This document shows positions 1 through 6,153 of a DNA stretch of 10,794 bases, one piece after another. The stretch comes from GCA-2862545 sp047609825 (lineage in GTDB: Bacteria > Myxococcota_A > UBA796 > GCA-2862545): contig JBLFXJ010000283.1 in assembly GCA_047609825.1 (NCBI GenBank), positions 1-10,794 of the forward strand. Reading direction: 5' to 3'. The translations under genes and the position numbers were made by a program. Each line of letters begins with the position of its first letter. Within the stretch, counting starts at the first letter, position 1. Under the pieces are notes generated by a model. It was not told the origin of the DNA. It saw only the letters and a program-made list of their open reading frames with translations, and made no database searches.

Positions 1-106
1 CCCGCGGGCGGCCGGGTGTCTGCGGGCCGCCTCGATGTGGTCGGCGGTCGAAGACAGTGACTGTCCGCCGCGGGCACCGGACCCGCGCCCATCGCCTGGA
101 TCGCCG
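1..106. other. Non-coding lead-in with two small inverted repeats
   Basis: No gene is supported before the start at 107. Two symmetric elements are visible. The first has 7-base arms GGCGGCC (7-13) and GGCCGCC (25-31) around an 11-base loop; it could be a hairpin at the end of an upstream gene, but no T-run follows. The second is the 13-base palindrome GACAGTGACTGTC (53-65), about 42 bases before the first start, which could be a protein-binding site. Arms of this length are expected by chance a few times per 10 kb at this GC content, so neither is assigned a function. Confidence 0.25.
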
Positions 107-838
107 ATGTTCGCCCTCCTCCTATCCCTGACCGCAGCCGCCGACGCTCCGGCGGCGCTGACCGTCGGCGTGCACCAGGGCGCCATCGGACCGGGCGGCA
201 CCGTCACGTTCTCCGTGCCGCTGGTGGCCGGAGAGCGGATCAGCCTCGGGACGATCGCCAGCGGCGCACCGGTCGCCGTCGCGCTGGCACCACCCAGCGC
301 GGATCCGACCCAGGCGAAGACCGACCCGATCACGCGCCGGCTGGCTCCGCTGGATGACCGGGCCACCGTCGCCAGCACCTACGTCGTGACCGTCACCGGG
401 CCCCCGGCCACACCGTTCACGCTGGTGCGACGCCACACGCTCACCGGCACTCCCTGCGATCAGCTGGCGGCCCTCGAGGTGCCGGACCCATGGGCGCTGG
501 ACGGCGTGGACGCCCCCGGCGCCAGCGCCACCGCACGCATGCGCGAGCTCGTGGCGGTGCTGCCGTGGGCGGACGCATGCGTCGTCCAGCGCCTGCAGAT
601 CGACCTCGGTCCCAGCTGCACCGCCACCCGCGCCACCGAGGCCGAGGCCCGCGCGCTGTACACCAGCGTCGCCAAGACCTTTCGCGCCTGTCATGACGGC
701 TGGTGGGTGGGTCCCGAGGACGACCCGGACGGTGAAGGAGTGACCGCCGAACGCGGCGACCGGATCCGATTCCTCCGCGTTCGGGCCGTTGAAACCGGAG
801 CCTGGCAGGTCTCCACCGGCACGATACCGCCCATGTGA
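107..838 (+). CDS. Secreted hypothetical protein with four cysteines
   Basis: Protein of 243 residues that I do not recognise as a whole. Residues 1-14 (MFALLLSLTAAADA) look like a short export signal with no basic n-region. Residues about 18-110 are rich in alternating hydrophobic and beta-prone residues, and phrases such as 'VAGERISL' and 'TYVVTVTG' resemble pre-peptidase C-terminal type beta-sandwich domains; that is only a resemblance. The second half holds four cysteines (117, 158, 171, 195) that could form two disulfides, and ends in a segment with WW (199-200) and an acidic patch. An in-frame start lies at 35, but the ATG at 107 places the hydrophobic signal at the N-terminus. Its stop (836-838) shares one base with an ATG at 838, so it may be cotranscribed with the acetyltransferase downstream. 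The role is unknown. Confidence 0.7.
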   Translation: MFALLLSLTAAADAPAALTVGVHQGAIGPGGTVTFSVPLVAGERISLGTIASGAPVAVALAPPSADPTQAKTDPITRRLAPLDDRATVASTYVVTVTGPPATPFTLVRRHTLTGTPCDQLAALEVPDPWALDGVDAPGASATARMRELVAVLPWADACVVQRLQIDLGPSCTATRATEAEARALYTSVAKTFRACHDGWWVGPEDDPDGEGVTAERGDRIRFLRVRAVETGAWQVSTGTIPPM

Positions 839-858
839 TGCCCGACACCGGAGCGCGG

Positions 859-1416
859 ATGCCACCCCGGATCGACACCGAGCGCCTCGTGCTCACCTGG
901 CCCAGCGACGCCCAGCTCACGGGCTACCACCAGGCGATCATCGGCACCGACATCTTCGACACCCTGCTGTGGGACGGCCCAGAGCACGACCGGTCGCTCC
1001 ACGAGTACTGGGCGCTCCGACGCGCGTGCGATCCCGACGACCTCAGCGAGCCGTTCTCGCTGTCGATCCTCGAGCGGTCCAGCGACGCCTGCATTGGCGG
1101 CATCTCCCTGCGCCCCGTGAACGGCGACGCTCGCATCCTCGACATCGGGTACGCCATGGCGCCCGCCTGGCACGGCCGTGGGCTCGGCACCGAGGCGATC
1201 ACCGCCATGGTGGACGAGGGATTCCGCGCCCGCGGCGCAGAGCGCGTCTTCGCGACGATCTTCGTCGGTAATGTGGCGTCGCGCCGGGCCGCGGAGAAGG
1301 CCGGTCTCCGATTCGAGGGCACCCTCCGCCACGCCGTGCTCAAGCGCGGCGTGTGGCGGGACGAGTGGCTGCTCGCCATCACCCGACCCGACTGGGCGGC
1401 GGCTCAGTCCTCGTAG
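859..1416 (+). CDS. GNAT family N-acetyltransferase, RimJ/RimL-like
   Basis: Cytosolic acetyl-CoA-dependent N-acetyltransferase of 185 residues from this start. It opens with 'RIDTERLVL', the typical first strand of the RimJ/RimL (Acetyltransf_3) group. The acetyl-CoA pyrophosphate-binding motif is 'HGRGLGTEA' (105-113), and the family's C-terminal block 'N-VASRRAAEKAGLRFEG' starts at about 138 and is followed by 'WRDEWLLA' (166-173). The length is normal. I prefer the ATG at 859 because CGGAG (849-853) sits five bases before it and the family motif follows at once. In-frame GTG 835 and ATG 838 would add 7-8 residues and couple the gene to the one upstream, but lack a binding site. The substrate (protein N-terminus, antibiotic or small amine) cannot be told. 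The 3' end overlaps the opposite-strand Dabb gene by 13 bases. Confidence 0.9.
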   Translation: MPPRIDTERLVLTWPSDAQLTGYHQAIIGTDIFDTLLWDGPEHDRSLHEYWALRRACDPDDLSEPFSLSILERSSDACIGGISLRPVNGDARILDIGYAMAPAWHGRGLGTEAITAMVDEGFRARGAERVFATIFVGNVASRRAAEKAGLRFEGTLRHAVLKRGVWRDEWLLAITRPDWAAAQSS

Positions 1417-1700
1417 TCCACCGCCCAGCGGAACTCGCCTTCCCCCTGCCGGAGCATGGCGCCGAGGGCCTGCTTCACCGACACGTGGAACGGGTCGGTG
1501 TCGTAGGTCGCGTAGTCGTCCGGGTCATCCACCGTGACATGAAGCAGCAGGTCCACGTTGCCCACATCGGGCAGCGTGTTCAGTCGCACATCCAGGCGAC
1601 GGATCACGTCCACCCGCCCCACCATGCTGCGCAGCAGGCGGGCGGCCTCGGGCGGGTGCGCCGGATCGGCGAAGCGGAACATGACGACGTGGTGAAACAC
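1404..1700 (-). CDS. Dabb (stress-responsive alpha/beta barrel) domain protein
   Basis: Protein of 98 residues that is a single Dabb domain, a dimeric ferredoxin-like fold. Family hallmarks are visible: 'HHVVMFRF' at residues 3-10 on the first strand, the central 'DLLLHVTVDDPDDYATYDTDP' stretch with the 'FH' and 'V' that follow, and the closing 'VDYED'. Dabb proteins range from stress-induced proteins of unknown chemistry to small cyclases and monooxygenase-like enzymes, so no reaction is assigned. The start is GTG (1698-1700) with a strong CGGAGGG site on the minus strand (plus coordinates about 1705-1711). It is convergent with the acetyltransferase (13-base overlap) and divergent from the RCC1-like gene across a 62-base gap, so it stands as a single-gene unit. 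Confidence 0.85.
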   Translation of the reverse strand: MFHHVVMFRFADPAHPPEAARLLRSMVGRVDVIRRLDVRLNTLPDVGNVDLLLHVTVDDPDDYATYDTDPFHVSVKQALGAMLRQGEGEFRWAVDYED

Positions 1701-1750
1701 AGGCCCTCCGGGTCGGGGCGCCTCGTATCGCCGCTGACGCCTCGCGGGGG

Positions 1751-1756
1751 TACGCT
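1751..1756 (+). promoter_or_regulatory. Possible -10 element of a leaderless promoter
   Basis: TACGCT fits the TANNNT consensus of a -10 element and lies exactly six bases before the ATG at 1763. There is no Shine-Dalgarno sequence before that ATG. With the usual spacing, transcription would begin at or next to the A of the start codon, giving a leaderless mRNA. No convincing -35 is visible. The same geometry recurs at 4330 and 8514. Confidence 0.4.
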
Positions 1757-1762
1757 GGCCCG

Positions 1763-2743
1763 ATGCTCCTGCTCTTCCTGCTCGCGTGCGCCGGACCCAA
1801 GGGCATCGATTCCGCCTCGCCCGCCACCGACTCCGCTACCGCGCCGACGAGCACTGGAGCGGGGTCTGTGCCCACCACGGCGTCCGAGCCCGCGGCGGCC
1901 GTCTCGGTGCACACCGGACCACTGGCGAGCTGCGCGCTCACCGACGCAGGTGCCGTGCTGTGCTGGGGTGAAGCTCCGGTGGCGGACGCGGTGCCCGAGG
2001 GTCGGTTCGTGGACCTGGCCGTGGGCACCATCGCCTGCGCCGTGCACGAAACAGGCGCTCTCGCGTGCTGGGGGGATGACACCTTCGACGGCGGGATGCT
2101 CGCCGCGGTGCCCGCTGGGGACTTCGTCGCAGTGGATGTGGCAGAGCTGTTCGCGTGCGCCCTCGATGGGACCGGCGCGGTGACCTGCTGGGGCGCGCTG
2201 GACTGGGTCGACGGGGACCTGTCCACCGTGCCTCCACCCACCGAGCCGCTCGCCACGGTGCGGGCCGGCTCGTACATCGCATGCGGGCTCACGCAGACGG
2301 GCACCGTCGCCTGCTGGGGGGCCGACGAGGAGTTCCCGCCGAACCAGCCCGACCTCGACCTGCTCGATGACGCACCGCAGGGGCAGCCAGCCACCGACGT
2401 GGACGCCTTCCGCTACGCGGGCTGCATGCTCGACCTCGATGGCGCGCTGGCCTGCTGGGGGGCCGAGCTGGGCTCCGAGTCCGACACCGGAATCGCTGGC
2501 CGTCCACCAGCGGGCCGATTCGTCGATCTGTCGCTGGGCCACCGACAGGCCTGCGCTGTTGACGACGGCGGCCGGCTCCACTGCTGGGGCGTCGGCGCCA
2601 CCACTCCGCCCGCCGGCGACCACGTCCAGGTGTCGGCCGGCTATGACCACGGGTGCGCGGTGAAGACTGATGGCTCGGTGGTCTGTTGGGGCGAAGACGA
2701 CGCGGGCGAGACCTGGGTGCCGCCGGCGCTCAGCCCTGGATGA
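1763..2743 (+). CDS. RCC1-like repeat lipoprotein, probable seven-bladed propeller
   Basis: Exported protein of 326 residues. The N-terminus MLLLFLLAC has a lipobox-like LLAC with Cys9, indicating lipid anchoring, though the signal is very short and has no basic residue. Residues 10-50 form a Ser/Thr/Ala/Pro-rich tether. From about 55 to 310 there are seven modules, each ending in a C-x9-C-W-G signature of the form 'CALxxxGxVxCWG', with cysteine pairs at 57/67, 92/102, 132/142, 174/184, 221/231, 264/274 and 298/308. The modules are spaced 34-47 residues apart. This is the RCC1/BLIP-II type of repeat, and seven copies match a closed seven-bladed beta-propeller. The even C-x9-C spacing suggests one disulfide per blade, suited to the periplasm or cell surface. 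Such propellers usually bind proteins or ligands; the partner is unknown. The gene stands between a divergent Dabb gene and, 101 bases downstream, the Sel1 gene. Confidence 0.88.
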   Translation: MLLLFLLACAGPKGIDSASPATDSATAPTSTGAGSVPTTASEPAAAVSVHTGPLASCALTDAGAVLCWGEAPVADAVPEGRFVDLAVGTIACAVHETGALACWGDDTFDGGMLAAVPAGDFVAVDVAELFACALDGTGAVTCWGALDWVDGDLSTVPPPTEPLATVRAGSYIACGLTQTGTVACWGADEEFPPNQPDLDLLDDAPQGQPATDVDAFRYAGCMLDLDGALACWGAELGSESDTGIAGRPPAGRFVDLSLGHRQACAVDDGGRLHCWGVGATTPPAGDHVQVSAGYDHGCAVKTDGSVVCWGEDDAGETWVPPALSPG

Positions 2744-2812
2744 ACGCCCGTCCTTCGCTGCAGCGCCCGAGTCCGTGAATCCCTCGGCGAGCCGGCCCGG
2801 TCGGCGCCCTGC

Positions 2813-2818
2813 TACCGT
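2813..2818 (+). promoter_or_regulatory. Possible -10 element before the Sel1-repeat gene
   Basis: TACCGT, a TANNNT match, lies in the 101-base gap after the RCC1-like gene and 26 bases before the GTG at 2845. Transcription starting about seven bases downstream would leave a short leader that includes the GGAG at 2836-2839. No clear -35 is seen. It is the only promoter-like element I can pick out in this gap, which otherwise contains only GC-rich sequence without a convincing terminator. Confidence 0.3.
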
Positions 2819-2844
2819 GTGCGCCACTTCACGACGGAGCTCCG

Positions 2845-4287
2845 GTGCTGCTACAGCTGGTCGCCGCCGCCCTCGCGGCGCCCCCACCCCCCGTCGCCGG
2901 CCTCACGCTGCCGCCGGAGCGCGCCTGCCTCGAGGCGCCGACCCTCGAGTCCGTCGAGGCCACCGGCAGCACTGGCGCCGACGAGGTGTCCATGGCGGCC
3001 ACGGCGGGGCTCAGTGTCCGCCAGATCAAGGCGTCGCTCGCCCCCTTCTACCGACACCTCGACGCGTGCGGTGCCCTCGGCGAGGTGGTGCCGGCCGGAG
3101 AGGAGATCGTCGAGATCACCGTCGCCTGCACCGGTCGGGTGGCCGACGTGTTCGCGCTCGGTGGCGCTGAGTGGCCGCCGTCGGTGAGCGCCTGTGTCGC
3201 AGACGCCCTGCATTATGCGGCGTTCCCGGCCCACGCCCTGCCCGATGGCGCCACCTTCATGGTGCCGATCCGGTTCACGGACGCCGGCAAGCCAGGCGCA
3301 CCCGCACCTCCGCCGCCCGAGCGCGTCGCGTCGGCCTGGGCGCGGGGACAGGGGCCATCGTCCGCCGAGCCCGCGGTGACCTCGGGTCCGGGTCGGCGCT
3401 CCCAGTCGGCGGTGAAGACCGGCCAGCTGTCGGAGAGCGGACCGCTGGAGCTGTCGGCGATCGAGCCCATCGCGCTCCCCACCCTGCCGGATCGGTCGAC
3501 CGACGTTGCGGTGGCGCGCCCCCCGGCGCCGCGACCATCTGTTGCCGTGTCTCGACCGCCGGTCGCGCGGCCTCCAGCCCGTCCTGTCCAGTCGGGTGAC
3601 GCGTGCGACCGCGGCGACGCGGCCGCGTGCTACGCGCTGGCCAAGATCCAGGCCGCCGATCGGGACACCCGCAAGTCGGTCGCCCGGGCCACCCTGACCA
3701 AGGGCTGCAGCGACGCCCACGTCTCGCCGCAGGCGTGCTTCCTGCTCGGCGTGTACCAGGAGGCCGGCGTCGGCGGCGACCGGGACCGCACCGACGCCTC
3801 GCTGTCATTCCGCCGGGCCTGCGCGGCTGACCACGCCCAGAGCTGCTACCGACGCGGGGTCCTGCTCGCCGCTGGTGTCGGTGTGCGCCGGGATGAAACC
3901 GCCGCCCTCGGCGCACATGAGCGTGCGTGCACGCTCGGGATCACCGAGGCCTGCGTCGCTGCCGGTGCCCTCGTCGAGCGGGGCACGACCACAGCCCGCG
4001 ACCCGAGCCGCGCCCAGGCGCTGTACGGCGCGGCGTGTACCGATGCCGACCCGGTCGGCTGCACCCAGCTCGGACGGCTTCGGGCCGACAGCGGAGACCC
4101 TACCGGCGCCCGCGACGCGCTCGAGCGCGGGGTCGAGCTGGGCTCTCCCGAATCGATGCGCCGTCTGGCCGCGCTGCTGTGGACCGGCCTCGGCGGCCCG
4201 AAGGCGAAGGGTCGAGCGAAGGACCTGTGCCGGGATGGGTGCCAGGCCGGCGACGCCAAGGCGTGCTCCGGGCCCGCGCTGCAGTGA
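2845..4287 (+). CDS. Exported AgmX/PglI-like plus Sel1-repeat protein
   Basis: Protein of 480 residues. It has a signal peptide (MLLQLVAAALAA, probable cleavage after residue 12), a first domain at about 50-146, a Pro/Ala/Arg-rich linker to about 250 and Sel1-like repeats from 252 to the end. The first domain ('GLSVRQIKASL... CTGRVADV... CVADALHYAAFP... VPIRF') resembles the C-terminal domain of AgmX/PglI-type myxobacterial proteins, here placed at the N-terminus. The repeats carry cysteine pairs: C-x7-C at 254/262, 326/334, 362/370, 398/406 and 466/474, and C-x9-C at 288/298. Three consecutive pairs are spaced exactly 36 residues apart. One unit near 430-438 has lost its cysteines. This matches the disulfide-stapled Sel1/Hcp-type alpha-alpha repeats and suggests a periplasmic protein-binding scaffold. 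The GTG start is supported by GGAG at 2836-2839 and by the signal peptide. The partner is unknown. Confidence 0.85.
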   Translation: MLLQLVAAALAAPPPPVAGLTLPPERACLEAPTLESVEATGSTGADEVSMAATAGLSVRQIKASLAPFYRHLDACGALGEVVPAGEEIVEITVACTGRVADVFALGGAEWPPSVSACVADALHYAAFPAHALPDGATFMVPIRFTDAGKPGAPAPPPPERVASAWARGQGPSSAEPAVTSGPGRRSQSAVKTGQLSESGPLELSAIEPIALPTLPDRSTDVAVARPPAPRPSVAVSRPPVARPPARPVQSGDACDRGDAAACYALAKIQAADRDTRKSVARATLTKGCSDAHVSPQACFLLGVYQEAGVGGDRDRTDASLSFRRACAADHAQSCYRRGVLLAAGVGVRRDETAALGAHERACTLGITEACVAAGALVERGTTTARDPSRAQALYGAACTDADPVGCTQLGRLRADSGDPTGARDALERGVELGSPESMRRLAALLWTGLGGPKAKGRAKDLCRDGCQAGDAKACSGPALQ

Positions 4288-4329
4288 CACGCCATCGCCC
4301 GATCGTGAGCTGAGACCGGGCGGACCGCA

Positions 4330-4335
4330 TACCCC
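4330..4335 (+). promoter_or_regulatory. Possible -10 element, leaderless geometry
   Basis: TACCCC lies exactly six bases before the ATG at 4342, in the 54-base gap after the Sel1 gene. It is a weaker match than TACGCT because the last base is C rather than T, though a T follows. No Shine-Dalgarno sequence precedes the ATG. It is listed because its position is identical to that of the elements at 1751 and 8514. Confidence 0.25.
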
Positions 4336-4341
4336 TTGCCC

Positions 4342-5682
4342 ATGTGGCGCCCCCCCTTGCTGCTCGCCGTCCTCGTCGCATGTGCCGAGCCGGCGCCCGA
4401 TGTAGGCGGACGGGACGGGACGGTCCCCGCGCTCCAGTTCGACGGGTTTCGCCCGCGCAACCTCCTGTTCATCTCCATCGACACCCTCCGGCGCGACCAC
4501 GTGGGCCCGTGGAGCACGCTGGGGCTGACCCCATTCCTCGCCGACCTGGCCGACGACGGACTGGTCCTCGACAACCACCTCCAGTGCGCCAACTGGACCA
4601 TGGCCAGTGTCACCTGCACCCTCGCCGGCCGAACCGACATCGACCGCGGGCACCTGCCCCGCCTCCAGGGCCAGCCCGAACAGGTGCAGCCCGTGCCCGA
4701 AGGAACGCCGTTGCTCGCCGGATGGTTGGGAGAGGCCGGATTCGTCTCCGTCGGCGTGTCGAGCAACAGCTACTTCGGCCAGAAGGGGGGCAACCACCAA
4801 GGCTATGACCGCTTCGACCGCTTCGGCGGCGGCGGCGGCAACGGCTGGGACAAGGGTGTCGCGAACCTGGAGGAGATCCGGGGCGACTCACGGTGGTTCC
4901 TGCACGTGCACCTGCTCGAGCCACACGAGCCCTACATGCCGCCGGACGGCTGGCTCGACACCGGCGACCTCGCGCCCTGGCCGTATGGCGACCTGCGCTG
5001 GAACTGGCAGCGGTTCACCGACCCCGAGAACCACTCCCGCCTGACGAGCGACGAGGCGACGCTGCTCGAGGCCCACCTGCGCGCCCTGTACGCGGCCGAG
5101 GTCCGGTACACCGACTCCCTGGTCGAGGGGTTCATCGCCGACGCGCAGCGTCGCGGGCTGCTCGACGACACCCTGGTGGTCGTGTGGAGTGACCACGGCG
5201 AGCAGTTCTGGGAGCACGGCGCTCAGAGCCATGCCCACCGCCTGCACCCTGAGGAGAACGACGGCGCCGTCATCTTCTGGGCGAAGAACCTGCGACCCGG
5301 ACGATACGAGGGCCCGACCCACGCCATCGATATGGCCCCAACGGTGCTCCAGGCGCTCGGACTCGACATCCCCGCGGAGATCACGGGCTCCGCAGTGGGC
5401 ACCGAGGACCCCGACCGACTCCGATTCACGGGCGCGCTCGCCCGCGACGGAGGCGTGCAGGCCGTGCACCACGGAACCCGCAGCCTTCACTACCACTGGG
5501 CCAGCGGCACCCTGACCAGCTTCGACCGCGCGACGGATCCGCACGAGCAGCATGACCTGTACGACCCCAGCGATGCCGAGATCGGTGCCCTGTGGGACGC
5601 GCTGCGGCCAGCCGTCGACGGTATGGCCGAGCTCGTGGTCGACGGCGACCCTGCACCCGTGTGGCCCGTCCTAAGTGAGTGA
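4342..5682 (+). CDS. Sulfatase-family lipoprotein with threonine at the nucleophile site
   Basis: Hydrolase of 446 residues of the alkaline phosphatase/sulfatase superfamily. The signal peptide ends in a lipobox LVAC with Cys14, so it is probably anchored in the outer or inner membrane, facing the periplasm or outside. Metal-site motifs are present: 'FISIDTLRRDHVG' (43-55, Asp47), 'SDHGEQFWEHG' (283-293) and 'DMAPTVLQALGL' (330-341), plus the typical 'HVHLLEPHEPY' (188-198). The nucleophile segment reads 'NWTMASVTCTLAGR' (84-97). Aligned with CxPSRxxLLTG, the Cys/Ser becomes Thr86 and the Pro becomes Ala, so formylglycine-dependent sulfate ester cleavage is unlikely. Thr nucleophiles occur in phosphotransferase members of the fold. 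No transmembrane helices beyond the signal are seen. A run of five GGC codons (from about 4825) gives a Gly loop. The ATG at 4342 is preferred over TTG 4336. The substrate is unknown. The 3' end overlaps the opposite-strand gene by 12 bases. Confidence 0.88.
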   Translation: MWRPPLLLAVLVACAEPAPDVGGRDGTVPALQFDGFRPRNLLFISIDTLRRDHVGPWSTLGLTPFLADLADDGLVLDNHLQCANWTMASVTCTLAGRTDIDRGHLPRLQGQPEQVQPVPEGTPLLAGWLGEAGFVSVGVSSNSYFGQKGGNHQGYDRFDRFGGGGGNGWDKGVANLEEIRGDSRWFLHVHLLEPHEPYMPPDGWLDTGDLAPWPYGDLRWNWQRFTDPENHSRLTSDEATLLEAHLRALYAAEVRYTDSLVEGFIADAQRRGLLDDTLVVVWSDHGEQFWEHGAQSHAHRLHPEENDGAVIFWAKNLRPGRYEGPTHAIDMAPTVLQALGLDIPAEITGSAVGTEDPDRLRFTGALARDGGVQAVHHGTRSLHYHWASGTLTSFDRATDPHEQHDLYDPSDAEIGALWDALRPAVDGMAELVVDGDPAPVWPVLSE

Positions 5683-6153
5683 GCGCACGAGCCGGATCAT
5701 CTCCCCCTCCCGCAGGTCGATGCGGTAGCCGGCCCCTTCGTAGAGCTGGATCAACGGTCGGTTGGTCGCGGCGGTGTTCGTTGCGGAGCGGACCAGACCG
5801 CGGCCCCGCATCCACGCCTCGTCGTGGGCGAGCAAGTGCCGGGCGACCCCGGTGCGACGGGCCGTAGGGAGCACATAGGTGGTCGACACCAGCCCGAACG
5901 GTCCGGTCGCGTCGACCTCCACCCGCACGATGCTCTGGCCGACCACTTCGCCACCCCGCTCGGCGACGAACACAGCAGCGTCGGGCCGCCCAAGGTGCTC
6001 GCCAACCCGCCCGCGGAGCCAGTCGAGCGTGTACATCGACCCTCCGCGCTCAGCGCCCAGCACGTCGATCAGGGTGGCCCGCATCCGGAGTGCGACCCCG
6101 TCCACCTCGGGAGAACCCGCCGCCAGTGCCCGCACGGAGACGCCGCCACTCAC
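5671..6153 (-). CDS. GNAT family N-acetyltransferase
   Basis: Probable acetyl-CoA-dependent acetyltransferase of 160 residues, unlike the RimJ/RimL-type one at 859. The acetyl-CoA-binding motif is 'ARRTGVARHLL' (98-108), preceded by the strand 'FGLVSTTYVLPT' (86-97). The end carries the usual 'NRPLIQLYEGAGYR' (131-144) helix-strand. The segment before it, 'VFVAERGGEVVGQSIV', is the expected beta-hairpin. The start is GTG at 6153, whose bases overlap the stop of the glutathione S-transferase gene as GTGA, the usual form of translational coupling; GTG 6135 is the alternative. It is the last gene of a minus-strand set with the kinase and the transferase. The frame stays open upstream, but that part is the shadow of the transferase gene. 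The substrate is unknown. Confidence 0.85.
   Translation of the reverse strand: MSGGVSVRALAAGSPEVDGVALRMRATLIDVLGAERGGSMYTLDWLRGRVGEHLGRPDAAVFVAERGGEVVGQSIVRVEVDATGPFGLVSTTYVLPTARRTGVARHLLAHDEAWMRGRGLVRSATNTAATNRPLIQLYEGAGYRIDLREGEMIRLVRSLT

Noticed and set aside
7..31. Hairpin as a Rho-independent terminator
   Set aside because: The stem is good but no T-run follows; at this GC content such arms arise by chance.
1353..2183. Long open frame on the plus strand across the Dabb gene and the start of the RCC1-like gene
   Set aside because: Arg/Pro-rich composition with no family features; it overlaps two well-supported genes in other frames.
1525..2887. Long minus-strand open frames opposite the RCC1-like gene
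   Set aside because: Composition is typical of the antisense of GC-rich coding sequence; the plus-strand protein has clear repeats and a lipobox.
3805..4800. Long minus-strand open frames opposite the Sel1 and sulfatase genes
   Set aside because: No recognisable motif; the plus-strand frames carry conserved cysteine periodicity and sulfatase motifs.
4825..4842. GGC trinucleotide run as a phase-variation tract
   Set aside because: Only about five units, in frame, encoding a Gly loop; length changes would not shift the frame.
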